Assembly (NCBI GenBank): GCA_009746045.1
Contig: RPFO01000406.1
Span: 3,072,872-3,136,871, forward strand
Length of the DNA: 64,000 bases
Source of the DNA: Mesostigma viride
Lineage: Eukaryota > Streptophyta > Mesostigmatophyceae > Mesostigmatales > Mesostigmataceae
Direction of reading: 5' to 3'
This document shows, one piece after another, positions 30,374-38,484 of this stretch. The notes under the pieces were generated by a model. The model searched no databases. It had not been told where the DNA came from and saw nothing but the letters and a program-made list of their open reading frames with translations. Position 1 is the stretch's first letter. Each line of letters opens with the position of its first letter. The position numbers and the translations under genes were made by a program.

Positions 30374-30610
30374 ATGTCTTTGATAGAAAGATTGCGTTCT
30401 TATCGGATCGCGGGATCCGCCGCTTTTGATTGGGCGGCGACGTTGCTAGCTTCGGTCGTCATCGCCTATTTAGCCGATGGGAGACGATTTCGAGTCCCAA
30501 TCCACGCTCTCTCGTTCGTGTGCTTGGTCGCCTTGGGGCAATTCTTGCATTTCGTTCTCGACCAACACACGCCATTCCTAAAGAAGTTGCAGTCTCTTTT
30601 CGTCGCGTGA
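30374..30610 (+). CDS. Small membrane protein, 78 aa
   Basis: Two hydrophobic segments (about 18-32 and 42-60) separated by a short basic loop, followed by F-V-L-D-Q-H-T-P-F. The pattern F-D-W-[AL]-A-T-L-L-x-x-x-x-I-A-Y, then a second helix and H-[FY]-x-F/L-x-x-x-T-P-F, reminds me of a short membrane protein found in several nucleocytoplasmic large DNA viruses. That is from memory and unverified. Its stop is 2 bp before the next ATG. Confidence 0.62.
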   Translation: MSLIERLRSYRIAGSAAFDWAATLLASVVIAYLADGRRFRVPIHALSFVCLVALGQFLHFVLDQHTPFLKKLQSLFVA

Positions 30611-30612
30611 AG

Positions 30613-30897
30613 ATGCCAAAAGTTTCATCGTCTTCCTCTTTAAAACGCAAATCCATCGAAGAGGCGATCGAAACGCCTTCGGAAGACGGGGCCTTCAACA
30701 AACCAACGACGCCTGAAGCATTCGACGACCTATGGAAAATGCTTCAAGACGCTGTCGAAAGGAAGATCAAAGACGACTTCCGCTACATCGCGATTCGACG
30801 CGAACTCAATTACCTCTTACACGTGAACACAAGAATGACGGACGAGGAAAAACAGCTCAAGAAAAAGAAGCTCGTGGAGGAGCGAGAAAACCTTTGA
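30613..30897 (+). CDS. Unknown charged protein, 94 aa
   Basis: A basic, Ser-rich N-terminus (P-K-V-S-S-S-S-S-L-K-R-K), then an amphipathic helical region ending in a Lys/Glu-rich coil. It starts 2 bp after the preceding stop, so the pair is transcribed or at least arranged together. No family recognised. The interval to 31122 holds two imperfect copies of a 37-bp unit (GCCGAGACT...CTTGA). Confidence 0.62.
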   Translation: MPKVSSSSSLKRKSIEEAIETPSEDGAFNKPTTPEAFDDLWKMLQDAVERKIKDDFRYIAIRRELNYLLHVNTRMTDEEKQLKKKKLVEERENL

Positions 30898-31122
30898 GCA
30901 AAAGCGAAGGAGGCAAACCGACTCATTGAGTGCATGCGTAACGTTCTGAGCTGCATGCGTAAGGCGATGCGCTGAAATCCGCGATGAAAGGCTTGAAAGC
31001 CGAGACTGTCTTGAATTAACGGCTTAAATGCCGAGACTCTCTTGAGTTTAAGACGCTGTAACACCTATTAACGATTTAATAATAAAACTTTATTTTGTCT
31101 TTGCTTAATCATGTAAGTTTTC

Positions 31123-31896
31123 ATGCCCCCTAAACGAAAGCATCAAGAGATGGAACGTCCGACGACTGCGCGTGAGATACGACTGATGGAACGTGAGCAG
31201 AGACAAACGACGTCACGTCCGACAACCGCGCGTGAGATACGACTGTTGGAACGTGAGCAAAGACAATCGAAGTCACGTCCGAAAACCGCGCCTCATGGAC
31301 GTGAGCAGAAACAGTCGGCGGATCCGACAAAACTGACGATAAACGATTTGCCTGCTATCGCACGTGCGCAAATCGCGCGTGAGACAGGAGTATTTATTGG
31401 GAGGGATACGGTTGCAGATGCACTTGCGAAGAGATGGGAAGACCTTGCGCGAACGGTTGAAGAACTAAGACCACAAAAAGATGAGTGGGATATTGCATAC
31501 GCGAAGAGGCGAAATGAAGCCAACAGGCTAAGCAGCAACTGGAGATTGACGCCTGAAGAGAAAATAGCTAGAAGAGCACAGTTAAAAGTGGAAATGGGCC
31601 AATTAACAAAAAAAGCACACTCTTACGTGAATAAGGAAAGAGAATTGAAAAAACATCCAAACAAGACACCTGAAGATGTCCGTAGAGAGGTCGTTGCGAA
31701 GGAGAACAACCGAGCCGAACCCACCGAGTCCAACACCGAGTCCAACCACAACCAACCCGCCGAGTCCAACCACGACCAACCCGCCGAGTCCACTCGAGTA
31801 CGGCGATGCAAGGCGAAGACGCTCGCCAAAAAGAGATGCGAGAACAAGCCTGTCAAGGGCAAGACTGTGTGCCGCTGTCACTCCAAAAAGAAATGA
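31123..31896 (+). CDS. Basic protein with N-terminal repeats and C-terminal Cys/His cluster, 257 aa
   Basis: Three N-terminal repeats of a unit beginning R-P-T-T-A-R-E-I-R-L (third degenerate). A helical middle follows (about 85-190) with K-R-W-E-D-L-A and repeated Lys/Arg/Glu. Next is a short Asn/Glu/Ser repeat (H-N-Q-P-A-E-S, twice). The C-terminus is C-K-A-K-T-L-A-K-K-R-C, 10 residues, C-R-C-H, the same kind of Cys/His cluster as in five other proteins of this module. It probably binds zinc and perhaps nucleic acid. Function unknown. Confidence 0.7.
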   Translation: MPPKRKHQEMERPTTAREIRLMEREQRQTTSRPTTAREIRLLEREQRQSKSRPKTAPHGREQKQSADPTKLTINDLPAIARAQIARETGVFIGRDTVADALAKRWEDLARTVEELRPQKDEWDIAYAKRRNEANRLSSNWRLTPEEKIARRAQLKVEMGQLTKKAHSYVNKERELKKHPNKTPEDVRREVVAKENNRAEPTESNTESNHNQPAESNHDQPAESTRVRRCKAKTLAKKRCENKPVKGKTVCRCHSKKK

Positions 31897-32006
31897 TCAC
31901 AATTGCACTTTTCATCATAACAGTTTAATGCCTTTTAACCATCCTTTATTTTTATATTAATTTCGCGAGGAGTGCATCTACCTCTGCATTCGATTATTAA
32001 AACAAT

Positions 32007-33179
32007 TCAAGAAAGCGCGTCGGCGCTCTTGATCTTTTTCCTTCCCGAAAAATTGAACCTCTCCAGGTTCAGCGGACGGGTAAGAACAAGATCCGTTTTC
32101 ATCTCCTCCTTGTTTTTCTTCACAACCTCGAATGGCGTCGCGCCGGTTGCCTGCACAGTGAAAGGTGCCAGCTGCAACTGGACTTCAACCGCGATCTCCG
32201 TGAAGTCGGCCTCCCTTCCCTGTCTCTTGGCGCGCAAAATCACCTGACGCTTGAAAAACTCGTCGACCGCGAGCTGCTCCTCGTCCATCAGGTCTCTTGC
32301 GCTCCCTTTGTACGCGTTGTTGAGCTCCTTCAGCGCCGCCGTGTCAACCCCCGTCGAAGCTTTGCATCCGCGGTCCGCGACCGTAACCAACGTCTGTCTC
32401 ACGCGTTCTTTTGGCACAGTGGTCGAAACCAAGTCCGCAAGCTTGTGCTGCAGGTCCTTAGAAGCAACGCGCATCGAAGGGGGCGCCGCGCGCACGGGTT
32501 CGACGTAGTCCGGTTTCTTGCGGCCATTGTGGAGTTCCGTGTTCAACAGAACCGTCGTAGTCGTGCCGTTTGCCGCGTCGTGCGCGTCGCGGACGACCTC
32601 TATCATCGTTATGTCGCCAGAAATCAGACGATGGACCCAGCTGGACGCCATCGCGAAAAATTCCGGGCTGATCCACATAGCCAAAGGGACGACTAGCTCA
32701 GGGTGGATCCAGATGCCTCGATCTTCGTTCGGGCCGGACTTGACATCCTCTACGATGGAACAGTGGGTACTGTGTTCCGACCTCTCTCCGATTCCCGACA
32801 ACGGCTCGATGAGGTGGGTACAGTTTTGTTCCGACCCCTCTTCGGAGCCTGACATTTGCTCATTGAGGTGGGTACACTTTTGTTCCGACCCCGTGTCGGG
32901 GATCGACGACTCGAACTTCGATTTTGAGCAGCGTCCGAGTGATGCGATGCACGCCTTTGCACAGTCAAGCCGATACCAACTTTTAAAAAGTTTCTTTCCG
33001 TTGGAAGCCGCCAGCGTGAAGTCGAGCCCCTGAATTTTTTTGTCGCTTTTTCGGACCCTGATTTCTTTCTCCGCATCCACTTTAAAAGTAATCGAAGGCT
33101 TCATGGTAAAAATCCACGTCTTCTCTGTCTCTCGTACAAGACTGAAAAGGGGATGGGAGAACCGATTCGTGGTCGCCAT
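32007..33179 (-). CDS. KilA-N domain protein, 390 aa
   Basis: Residues about 150-190 read G-I-W-I-H-P-E-L-V-V-P-L-A-M-W-I-S-P-E-F, the signature of the KilA-N DNA-binding domain common in large DNA viruses and phages. The domain is unusual because its first half (about 45-90) and second half are separated by three imperfect repeats of a 16-17-residue unit rich in Cys, His and Ser (C-T-H-L, about 92-140). The C-terminal half is helical and charged. I chose the ATG at 33179 (M-A-T-T-N-R); a further 13 codons upstream lack support. Likely a viral-type transcription or replication regulator. Confidence 0.85.
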   Translation of the reverse strand: MATTNRFSHPLFSLVRETEKTWIFTMKPSITFKVDAEKEIRVRKSDKKIQGLDFTLAASNGKKLFKSWYRLDCAKACIASLGRCSKSKFESSIPDTGSEQKCTHLNEQMSGSEEGSEQNCTHLIEPLSGIGERSEHSTHCSIVEDVKSGPNEDRGIWIHPELVVPLAMWISPEFFAMASSWVHRLISGDITMIEVVRDAHDAANGTTTTVLLNTELHNGRKKPDYVEPVRAAPPSMRVASKDLQHKLADLVSTTVPKERVRQTLVTVADRGCKASTGVDTAALKELNNAYKGSARDLMDEEQLAVDEFFKRQVILRAKRQGREADFTEIAVEVQLQLAPFTVQATGATPFEVVKKNKEEMKTDLVLTRPLNLERFNFSGRKKIKSADALS

Positions 33180-33423
33180 GACCTGTGGAAATGCGATTTT
33201 TTTACGCCTCAAAAACACCCATCGTCATAGAACACACGAGAGGGAGATCAGGAATCACAAGACATCTAGAAGAAAAAAAAGACTCGTCGCCCGAGTGCGC
33301 TGACGTCACGAGACTGGCCGTACGGATGGGATGACAATATAGAGGGTCACAAACATAAGAATGATGAAAATGCTTTAAAAAAACGCATACTTGTCATTTG
33401 CGGAGATTACATTATCGAATTGT

Positions 33424-34830
33424 TTAAAACAACTGCTTTTTTGTCTTCTTTTGTTTCGGGTAGTGATTCTTGATGAGTTGAAACAATCCCTCGCTCAACT
33501 TTTGCATTTTTTTATCGCTTGGCCACTTATCAGGATGCAAGCGATTTTTCATAACAAGCATTTTAATAGGCGAAAATTTTTCCTCTAACAGCTCGACATT
33601 GTCTCCTCTCAGCACATTTGATACGAATCCTAACAAATTGGGCGCTTTCATGTCAACTTCCGCTTGTGTCATCCCATTAAGCCTTACAATGTTTGCGACT
33701 TTTGCGGAAATCACCGCTGGCTTTTGTAAAAGCGTCTGAGGAAGATCTTCTATCTTTTTTTGCCTGGCGGCCTCTTTGGCAGCCTGTTCTTCAAGTTCTC
33801 TGATTTTCTCGTGTACCTCGTGAAAATCATATCGGATATTTTCTATCGCCTCTTTTATCGTTTTTTTTTCTACCGGGTCATTTGTTTCTCTAAACATTTT
33901 CTTCAATTCGTTAAAAACATCTTCCAAATCATTCGCTTCCTTTTCGTACAGTTTTTTTTGTCTGATCGCCTCACTAGAATAGCCGGAAGCCGACTCGTTC
34001 AAATCTTCTTCTTCTTCTTTTTGTGGATTAGGTTTTTTAGGTTCCTCCTTCTGATGTCTCCTTTCATCTTCGTCTTTCTTAACAGGATCGGGCTTCATTT
34101 TTCCAGAGTTGTTTACTCGTTCTTTTGGTTTTGATCTCCGTTCTTCTCCTAGCGTTTTTTTTCTTTCAGAAATCTTCTTTCGTAAAAATTCTTGTTCTTT
34201 TCGGTTTTCCTTATTTTCTTTTAAGATGCGTAAGGTCTCTGTTGAATCCTGTGCTCGCTGTAATTCCGACATCAGGCGTGCATTATCATCAAGAACACGT
34301 TGTAGCGACCTTTGATATTTTTCCAATTCGGGATCATTCGCGCGTGTTGTAGGTCGAGGTGGCTGCAGATCCTGCCTTTTTGCCTCTCTTTCTTGACTTT
34401 TCAATTCATATTGTCTCTGAATCTCTTTATTTAAAAACAATGCCGTTGCTTCAGACTCGCGTATTTTTTGTATAAAATTCTGTCTTTGCTCTTCGTCTTC
34501 CACTTTTTCCAAGGCTGACTTCAAGTTTGAAATATGCACACGCGTGTTTTCAAGAAATTGTTTATCTTCCTGCAGCTGTTCTGCATTAAACCTTTGACCC
34601 GGCCCCTCTGACTTTGGCGCTTGATCACCTTTTAGACCATCGTCATCTCTCAACATTTCCTCGCCGTTAGGTTCTCCAAAAGACGAACCGTTTTTGAACT
34701 TTTCGTTTCGAGCTCGGTGTGTCCGAGTCCTGCTATGGACGCCGCAATACTTACGCTTACCCGTACAACAGTTTGAGCACGAACGACCGTCTTTTAGCGT
34801 TCCTTTACATGTCCTCGTTTTTCCGATCAT
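33424..34830 (-). CDS. Coiled-coil protein with N-terminal Cys/His cluster and J-like C-terminus, 468 aa
   Basis: N-terminal cluster C-K-G-T-L-K-D-G-R-S-C...C-G-V-H-S (residues about 8-33). A long, strongly charged coiled-coil region rich in Glu, Lys, Arg and Gln follows (about 70-370). The C-terminal segment contains H-P-D at 432-434 between two helices (I-K-M-L-V-M-K-N-R-L before, L-S-E-G-L-F-Q-L-I after). The H-P-D tripeptide between such helices is the mark of J-domains, which activate Hsp70; similar ends occur in some giant-virus proteins. A TATAAAAA lies about 6-13 bp before the ATG. Exact role unknown. Confidence 0.72.
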   Translation of the reverse strand: MIGKTRTCKGTLKDGRSCSNCCTGKRKYCGVHSRTRTHRARNEKFKNGSSFGEPNGEEMLRDDDGLKGDQAPKSEGPGQRFNAEQLQEDKQFLENTRVHISNLKSALEKVEDEEQRQNFIQKIRESEATALFLNKEIQRQYELKSQEREAKRQDLQPPRPTTRANDPELEKYQRSLQRVLDDNARLMSELQRAQDSTETLRILKENKENRKEQEFLRKKISERKKTLGEERRSKPKERVNNSGKMKPDPVKKDEDERRHQKEEPKKPNPQKEEEEDLNESASGYSSEAIRQKKLYEKEANDLEDVFNELKKMFRETNDPVEKKTIKEAIENIRYDFHEVHEKIRELEEQAAKEAARQKKIEDLPQTLLQKPAVISAKVANIVRLNGMTQAEVDMKAPNLLGFVSNVLRGDNVELLEEKFSPIKMLVMKNRLHPDKWPSDKKMQKLSEGLFQLIKNHYPKQKKTKKQLF

Positions 34831-34902
34831 GCTCCTTTTTATACATACGCGCCAAAAAAAGCGCGTTCAAAACGGAAGGAAAAAAGTGGTGCTAAAAGGT
34901 AC

Positions 34903-34974
34903 GTTCGAGTAGCTCAGTCGGTAGAGCGGCGGTCTTATGAGCCGCAGGTCGCGAGTTCGAGTCTCGCCCCGAAC
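34903..34974 (+). tRNA. tRNA-Ile(UAU)
   Basis: 72 bases fold as a full cloverleaf. Acceptor GTTCGAG/CCCGAAC has one mismatch at the sixth pair. The D stem is GCTC/GAGC. The anticodon stem GCGGT/GCCGC closes the loop CTTATGA (anticodon TAT), the variable loop has five bases, and the T arm is GCGAG-TTCGAGT-CTCGC. No intron and no encoded CCA. The anticodon reads AUA, a codon used more by AT-rich genes such as those of this module than by GC-rich ones. Confidence 0.88.
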
Positions 34975-35001
34975 AAAAATCGCCGCTGTATCTTATACGC
35001 C

Positions 35002-35103
35002 ATGCCTCCCTTGTTGTATTATAGTCACGGCCTGAACAACCACGGAGGGGGACAAACGCGAAAAAAGAAACCCAAAAAGCGAGCCACGAAGAAAAACAAG
35101 TGA
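35002..35103 (+). CDS. Candidate 33-aa basic peptide
   Basis: A short frame just after the tRNA, preceded by CTTATACGCC directly before its ATG, the same TATAC placement as neighbouring genes. The peptide has an aromatic, Gly/Asn-rich first half and a Lys/Arg-rich second half. Could be a small nucleic-acid-binding or virion-type peptide; support is limited to context and composition. Confidence 0.4.
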   Translation: MPPLLYYSHGLNNHGGGQTRKKKPKKRATKKNK

Positions 35104-35140
35104 GTCCGAAGTTTTTCTAGAGAACAAGTAGTATACACCC

Positions 35141-35455
35141 ATGAAGTGCACCGCAAAATGCAAGGACGGCAGCCATTGCAGCAACAGCGCCAGGGCTGGC
35201 TACAAGAGGTGCGCCTCGCACTCGAGGCGCAAGCCGGTTTCTCGCCACCGAGCCGCCTCGTGTGGAATGGCGAACAGCGGCGACATGGTCCAGCCCCCCG
35301 ACGTCCCCGCCACCAACGGCCAGCTGGAATGGATGGACTTGAGCCAGGAGCCAATGCCCTATATGTATCAAAGCTCGCAAACCCATCCAGCGCAGATGGC
35401 GTATCTGAAGCACACCATCAACCAGCGAAGGCATCGCAAGAGCCGGAGGAGGTGA
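35141..35455 (+). CDS. Cys/His-cluster protein, 104 aa
   Basis: N-terminal cluster C-T-A-K-C-K-D-G-S-H-C, nine residues, C-A-S-H, followed by R-R-K. This is the same pattern as at 33424 and 38485. The rest is hydrophilic with a Met/Tyr/Gln-rich middle and a strongly basic end (R-R-H-R-K-S-R-R-R). A TATAC lies 9 bp before the ATG. Likely a zinc-binding, nucleic-acid-associated protein; function unknown. Confidence 0.68.
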   Translation: MKCTAKCKDGSHCSNSARAGYKRCASHSRRKPVSRHRAASCGMANSGDMVQPPDVPATNGQLEWMDLSQEPMPYMYQSSQTHPAQMAYLKHTINQRRHRKSRRR

Positions 35456-35469
35456 AATTACCTTACCAT

Positions 35470-35661
35470 CTAGTAAGATGCTTCCTGTTCTAGTCTCTCA
35501 CACGCGTTGGAACGATCGTGGCCGACGTCACGTGCGTTTTTACGATCCTTTGCCATTATTGACGCCTCGGCGACATCGCGACAGCGGATCCGTATCGAAG
35601 ACGCATTAGGATCGCGATCCTCCCACTCTGTTTCCATCTTGGCGAGAAAACAACCCATCAT
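35470..35661 (-). CDS. Uncertain 63-aa ORF
   Basis: The interval between the genes at 35141 and 35705 is coded on one strand or the other. A minus frame (open 35470-35742, first ATG at 35661) gives a charged protein beginning M-M-G-C-F-L-A-K-M. A plus frame (35478-35609, 43 residues, M-L-P-V-L-V-S-H-T-R-W-N-D) overlaps it. I cannot decide between them; both may be chance. Confidence 0.3.
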   Translation of the reverse strand: MMGCFLAKMETEWEDRDPNASSIRIRCRDVAEASIMAKDRKNARDVGHDRSNACERLEQEASY

Positions 35662-35704
35662 ATGAAGTTCGGTAAGATCATTATTGCGGTACCAGGAAAC
35701 GGTT

Positions 35705-36781
35705 TTACCGAGAAGGCCGGATTTCTTGGAGTTTCTTTGCAATACGCACTTTTTGTATTAGTTCCGCTCTCTTTTCCCTCCAGGCATCCATATACAGCGC
35801 TATCCTTTCAAGGAACTGCGTTTCGTTAAACGGTTCAAGTCCTTTTTTTTTTCTTTCCGCATTCTCGGCGTTCACTGTCATTACCGCTTTCTTTTCCATT
35901 TCATTACTGCCGGTGCCGCTAAAATATTCAGGGTTAGCTTTGATGCTATCTCCCATCAGTTTCAATACCTGATGATATAAGTTTCTGTTGGATGCACCAA
36001 AGTTGCGCAACGATTGCACATCTAAATTCTTAACCATATTGTGTAAAACCTCCTCTGGTAAGTTTTCAAGAGGAGACCTTTCCGCGTTTTCGTCAGGGAG
36101 TGCAACCCCGTGTAAACGGTCGGAAAATACCTTTGGCCGACCAGTTTTTTGCTTTTTGTTTGTATCAAGGTTTATTCCGGGCAGTCGTGGGTCAGGACGA
36201 AAGGATGACTGCGCGGAGTTTCTAGTTTGATTTTTCGCAGGGGGGTTTGAATCGTCAAATTCGTTTGTCACGTTCTTCCCCCTTACATCTGGCAACTCTC
36301 TATAGATTCCCCCGGGAAAATATAAGTCCATCGCGTCAAATTTAGAACCTGCGTCACCGTTATCGAGCGGCTCCTCATGAACCCGCCGATTCTGTGGAAT
36401 CATCAACTCATCCTCTTCCATTTCGGGGTGTAAGATGTAATCAAACAGGGATCCCCTCCGACGAGGCCGGGATCCCCTTAAAAGATCCGAATCAGCACGG
36501 TTTTCATTCGTGCCTGTCCCTTCAGGGGGGGGATTACGTTGTGTAATAATAATCTCAGGACGTGATTGAACCTCATCTTGTACGCCGCTGTTATCCCAAT
36601 TCGAGTTGGCCGATACCATACTATCGGAAGACTGGTCGGCCGTTACAAACGACGTCCCTCTGACTCGGTGTTTGGTCTTGCCTCCCTTTCCGTGGAACCT
36701 GCATCGCTTCTTCTTGGGGTCTGCGACTTTGATCTGACAACGGCCTCCTTTCTTCAACTTGTGTCCGCACTCCTTAGTCAT
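35705..36781 (-). CDS. F-box protein with N-terminal Cys/His cluster, 358 aa
   Basis: N-terminus C-G-H-K-L-K-K-G-G-R-C...C-R-F-H (residues about 5-28), nearly the same as the small protein at 36817. A long polar, low-complexity region follows. At about 236-275 comes an F-box: L-E-N-L-P-E-E-V-L, then N-L-D-V-Q-S-L-R-N-F-G-A-S-N-R. F-boxes bind Skp1 and bring substrates to SCF ubiquitin ligases. The C-terminus is helical and basic. A GTATAC lies 5 bp before the chosen ATG at 36781; 13 codons upstream are open but hydrophobic and unlikely. Confidence 0.76.
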   Translation of the reverse strand: MTKECGHKLKKGGRCQIKVADPKKKRCRFHGKGGKTKHRVRGTSFVTADQSSDSMVSANSNWDNSGVQDEVQSRPEIIITQRNPPPEGTGTNENRADSDLLRGSRPRRRGSLFDYILHPEMEEDELMIPQNRRVHEEPLDNGDAGSKFDAMDLYFPGGIYRELPDVRGKNVTNEFDDSNPPAKNQTRNSAQSSFRPDPRLPGINLDTNKKQKTGRPKVFSDRLHGVALPDENAERSPLENLPEEVLHNMVKNLDVQSLRNFGASNRNLYHQVLKLMGDSIKANPEYFSGTGSNEMEKKAVMTVNAENAERKKKGLEPFNETQFLERIALYMDAWREKRAELIQKVRIAKKLQEIRPSR

Positions 36782-36816
36782 CCAAGTATACGGAAAAGCC
36801 AGAAAAAAATATATTA

Positions 36817-37059
36817 TCATTTCTGTTTCTTACTAGCGTTACCGCCTTGTGTCGAATTTTTTCTCTTCTCGGCCTGGTTTCGATCCGCTTCTGTGGTCCG
36901 TATTATATACTCTTCCCAAGTTTCGATTTCATTTGGTCCAGTAACATTTGGTCCGCGCACGACATGTTTTTTTGCATGAAACCGGCATTTCTTTGCGCCT
37001 TTCACCTTTATGCGACAATGGCCGCCAGACTTCAGCTTGTGGCCGCACGCTGTTGTCAT
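36817..37059 (-). CDS. Small Cys/His-cluster protein, 80 aa
   Basis: C-G-H-K-L-K-S-G-G-H-C, eleven residues, C-R-F-H at residues 5-28, then a polar basic tail. Very similar to the N-terminus of the adjacent F-box protein, so one probably arose from the other by duplication. TATATAG lies a few bases before the ATG. Confidence 0.7.
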   Translation of the reverse strand: MTTACGHKLKSGGHCRIKVKGAKKCRFHAKKHVVRGPNVTGPNEIETWEEYIIRTTEADRNQAEKRKNSTQGGNASKKQK

Positions 37060-37104
37060 TCCTATATACCCTCAAACAACAATTTATTTATTTACAACTA
37101 TTGG

Positions 37105-37347
37105 ATGTCAATGAGACCAGTTGTGTGCAATTCCGCTCGAAAGCGGTGTGATCAGAAGTTTAAAGATTGGTTATTAAGACAGAAACGCGGCAGAAAGATC
37201 CGCCACTCGATGAAACTGTACACGCATCCTCTGCGCGATGCGCTTCTTCCTCCTTTGATAACCACCGTAGAACCTTCCCGCGCAATCGTTATGTGGCCTC
37301 ACGAAACCGAACGCTCTCTCTACGACAACACCCCAACGTTTCGGTAG
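37105..37347 (+). CDS. Small basic protein, 80 aa
   Basis: Arg/Lys-rich first half (R-K-R-C, R-Q-K-R-G-R-K-I-R), then a more hydrophobic region with H-P-L-R-D-A-L-L-P-P-L. Its end overlaps the end of the convergent 37320-37964 gene by 28 bp. No family recognised; the start at 37105 is the first ATG after an AT-rich stretch. Confidence 0.55.
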   Translation: MSMRPVVCNSARKRCDQKFKDWLLRQKRGRKIRHSMKLYTHPLRDALLPPLITTVEPSRAIVMWPHETERSLYDNTPTFR

Positions 37348-37964
37348 TTTTCGCAATGTTTTTCAAGGCAGCGAGACCACCACCCGTTCCAATTCCAGTG
37401 CTCGCTCGTCGTCGATCTCCCGTCCCGCTCCTCCTGGGCCTGTAGTTGGTTGTAAAACTTGGTCATGAAACTGCTCGCTCGGACCGTGAAAGGACTGGTC
37501 TTGCTCGCAACATCGAACAAACGAACCTCGATCCTGTCGTAGGTCCGATTGGAGATGTGCAGGTCCATGATGTTTTCGACGCCTTCTTTCAAGTCGCGAC
37601 AGAGCGCGAAGAGTTTGATCACTTTGACGTGATGCGGAGTGTACACGGCGTCCTCGCATTCCTCGATGCGCTCCAAAGACAATGCTTTCATCACGCCTCG
37701 CAGTTGCTCGTCGGTCCTTTCGGCGAGCTTCGGATTAAGCCAGTTCAGATCGGCTTCTTCGTTTTCTCGGACCGAGAGCTCCGTTCCGATGGTAAGAAAA
37801 AGGTCGTTCACTCGAAACTTTTTGCTTAATTCTTCTCTTTTCGCGACTGCAACGACGTCGTATTCGCGTTGGGTGGCTTTGTTGATGGCGCACCCGTAAG
37901 GCCACGACTCTTTCACGATTTGAGTCAAGACTTCGGGTGGAAGGTTCTCGTACGTGGCTTCCAT
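37320..37964 (-). CDS. F-box-like protein, 214 aa
   Basis: Begins M-E-A-T-Y-E-N-L-P-P-E-V-L-T-Q-I-V-K-E-S-W-P and shares W-P-x-x-C-A-I-N-K-A-T-Q with the 25049-25639 protein, its paralogue in the left outer module. The L-P-x-E-[VI] start is that of an F-box, but the usual second half is replaced by this Trp/Cys block, so Skp1 binding is only inferred. The remainder is mixed alpha/beta in composition. A TATTTTTATA stretch lies about 40 bp upstream. Confidence 0.68.
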   Translation of the reverse strand: MEATYENLPPEVLTQIVKESWPYGCAINKATQREYDVVAVAKREELSKKFRVNDLFLTIGTELSVRENEEADLNWLNPKLAERTDEQLRGVMKALSLERIEECEDAVYTPHHVKVIKLFALCRDLKEGVENIMDLHISNRTYDRIEVRLFDVASKTSPFTVRASSFMTKFYNQLQAQEERDGRSTTSEHWNWNGWWSRCLEKHCENYRNVGVLS

Positions 37965-38150
37965 TGTCGAGAACCGGTGCCTTTGTGACGCTCGCGACCC
38001 TATTTTTATACGTTTGGTTTCTCGAAATCGGTTACAGACCTAGTTGTCGTTACAAACCGGATGATGTCACGAGGCAGATATTTTCCTCCTTGACATCATC
38101 CGCGTTTGTACATATACCGCTTGAGAGAATCAACCTCGCCTCCTTCCAAA

Positions 38151-38333
38151 ATGAATCGCGAAGACGCCAATTACCAAGTCGTTTTCGACAAATCATGGAA
38201 GCAGCTTTTCGCTTCCGTCCCCTGCGACTCGAAACTCGAGCCCCGAGATTTGGAGGATTTCGAAAGGCGGTACGATGAATGGAGAAAATCGTCCGCGGGC
38301 ATAAACGCAATGAACGAAAGCGAGCCCGAGTAA
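38151..38333 (+). CDS. Small protein, 60 aa
   Basis: Acidic helical protein with F-D-K-S-W-K-Q-L-F and R-R-Y-D-E-W segments. The ATG at 38151 (M-N-R-E-D) is preferred over an upstream one because of its Kozak-like context (AAAATGAAT). ATATACC lies about 40 bp upstream. Unknown. Confidence 0.5.
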   Translation: MNREDANYQVVFDKSWKQLFASVPCDSKLEPRDLEDFERRYDEWRKSSAGINAMNESEPE

Positions 38334-38484
38334 TACAGCGTGTGAAAAAAGCACGAAATGTAACAGAAACGACTTTGCAGCGTTTCTAAAGCCGATTCGG
38401 CATGGATGATGATGGCATGTGCCAAATTATTAATAAACGCAACTTTCATCCACACTATCACTTTTAACTGTACTTTAATTAAAT

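Noticed and set aside
36847-37104. N-terminal extension of the 37105 gene
   Set aside because: The extension overlaps the whole 36817-37059 gene on the other strand and has an unrelated Cys/Phe-rich composition.
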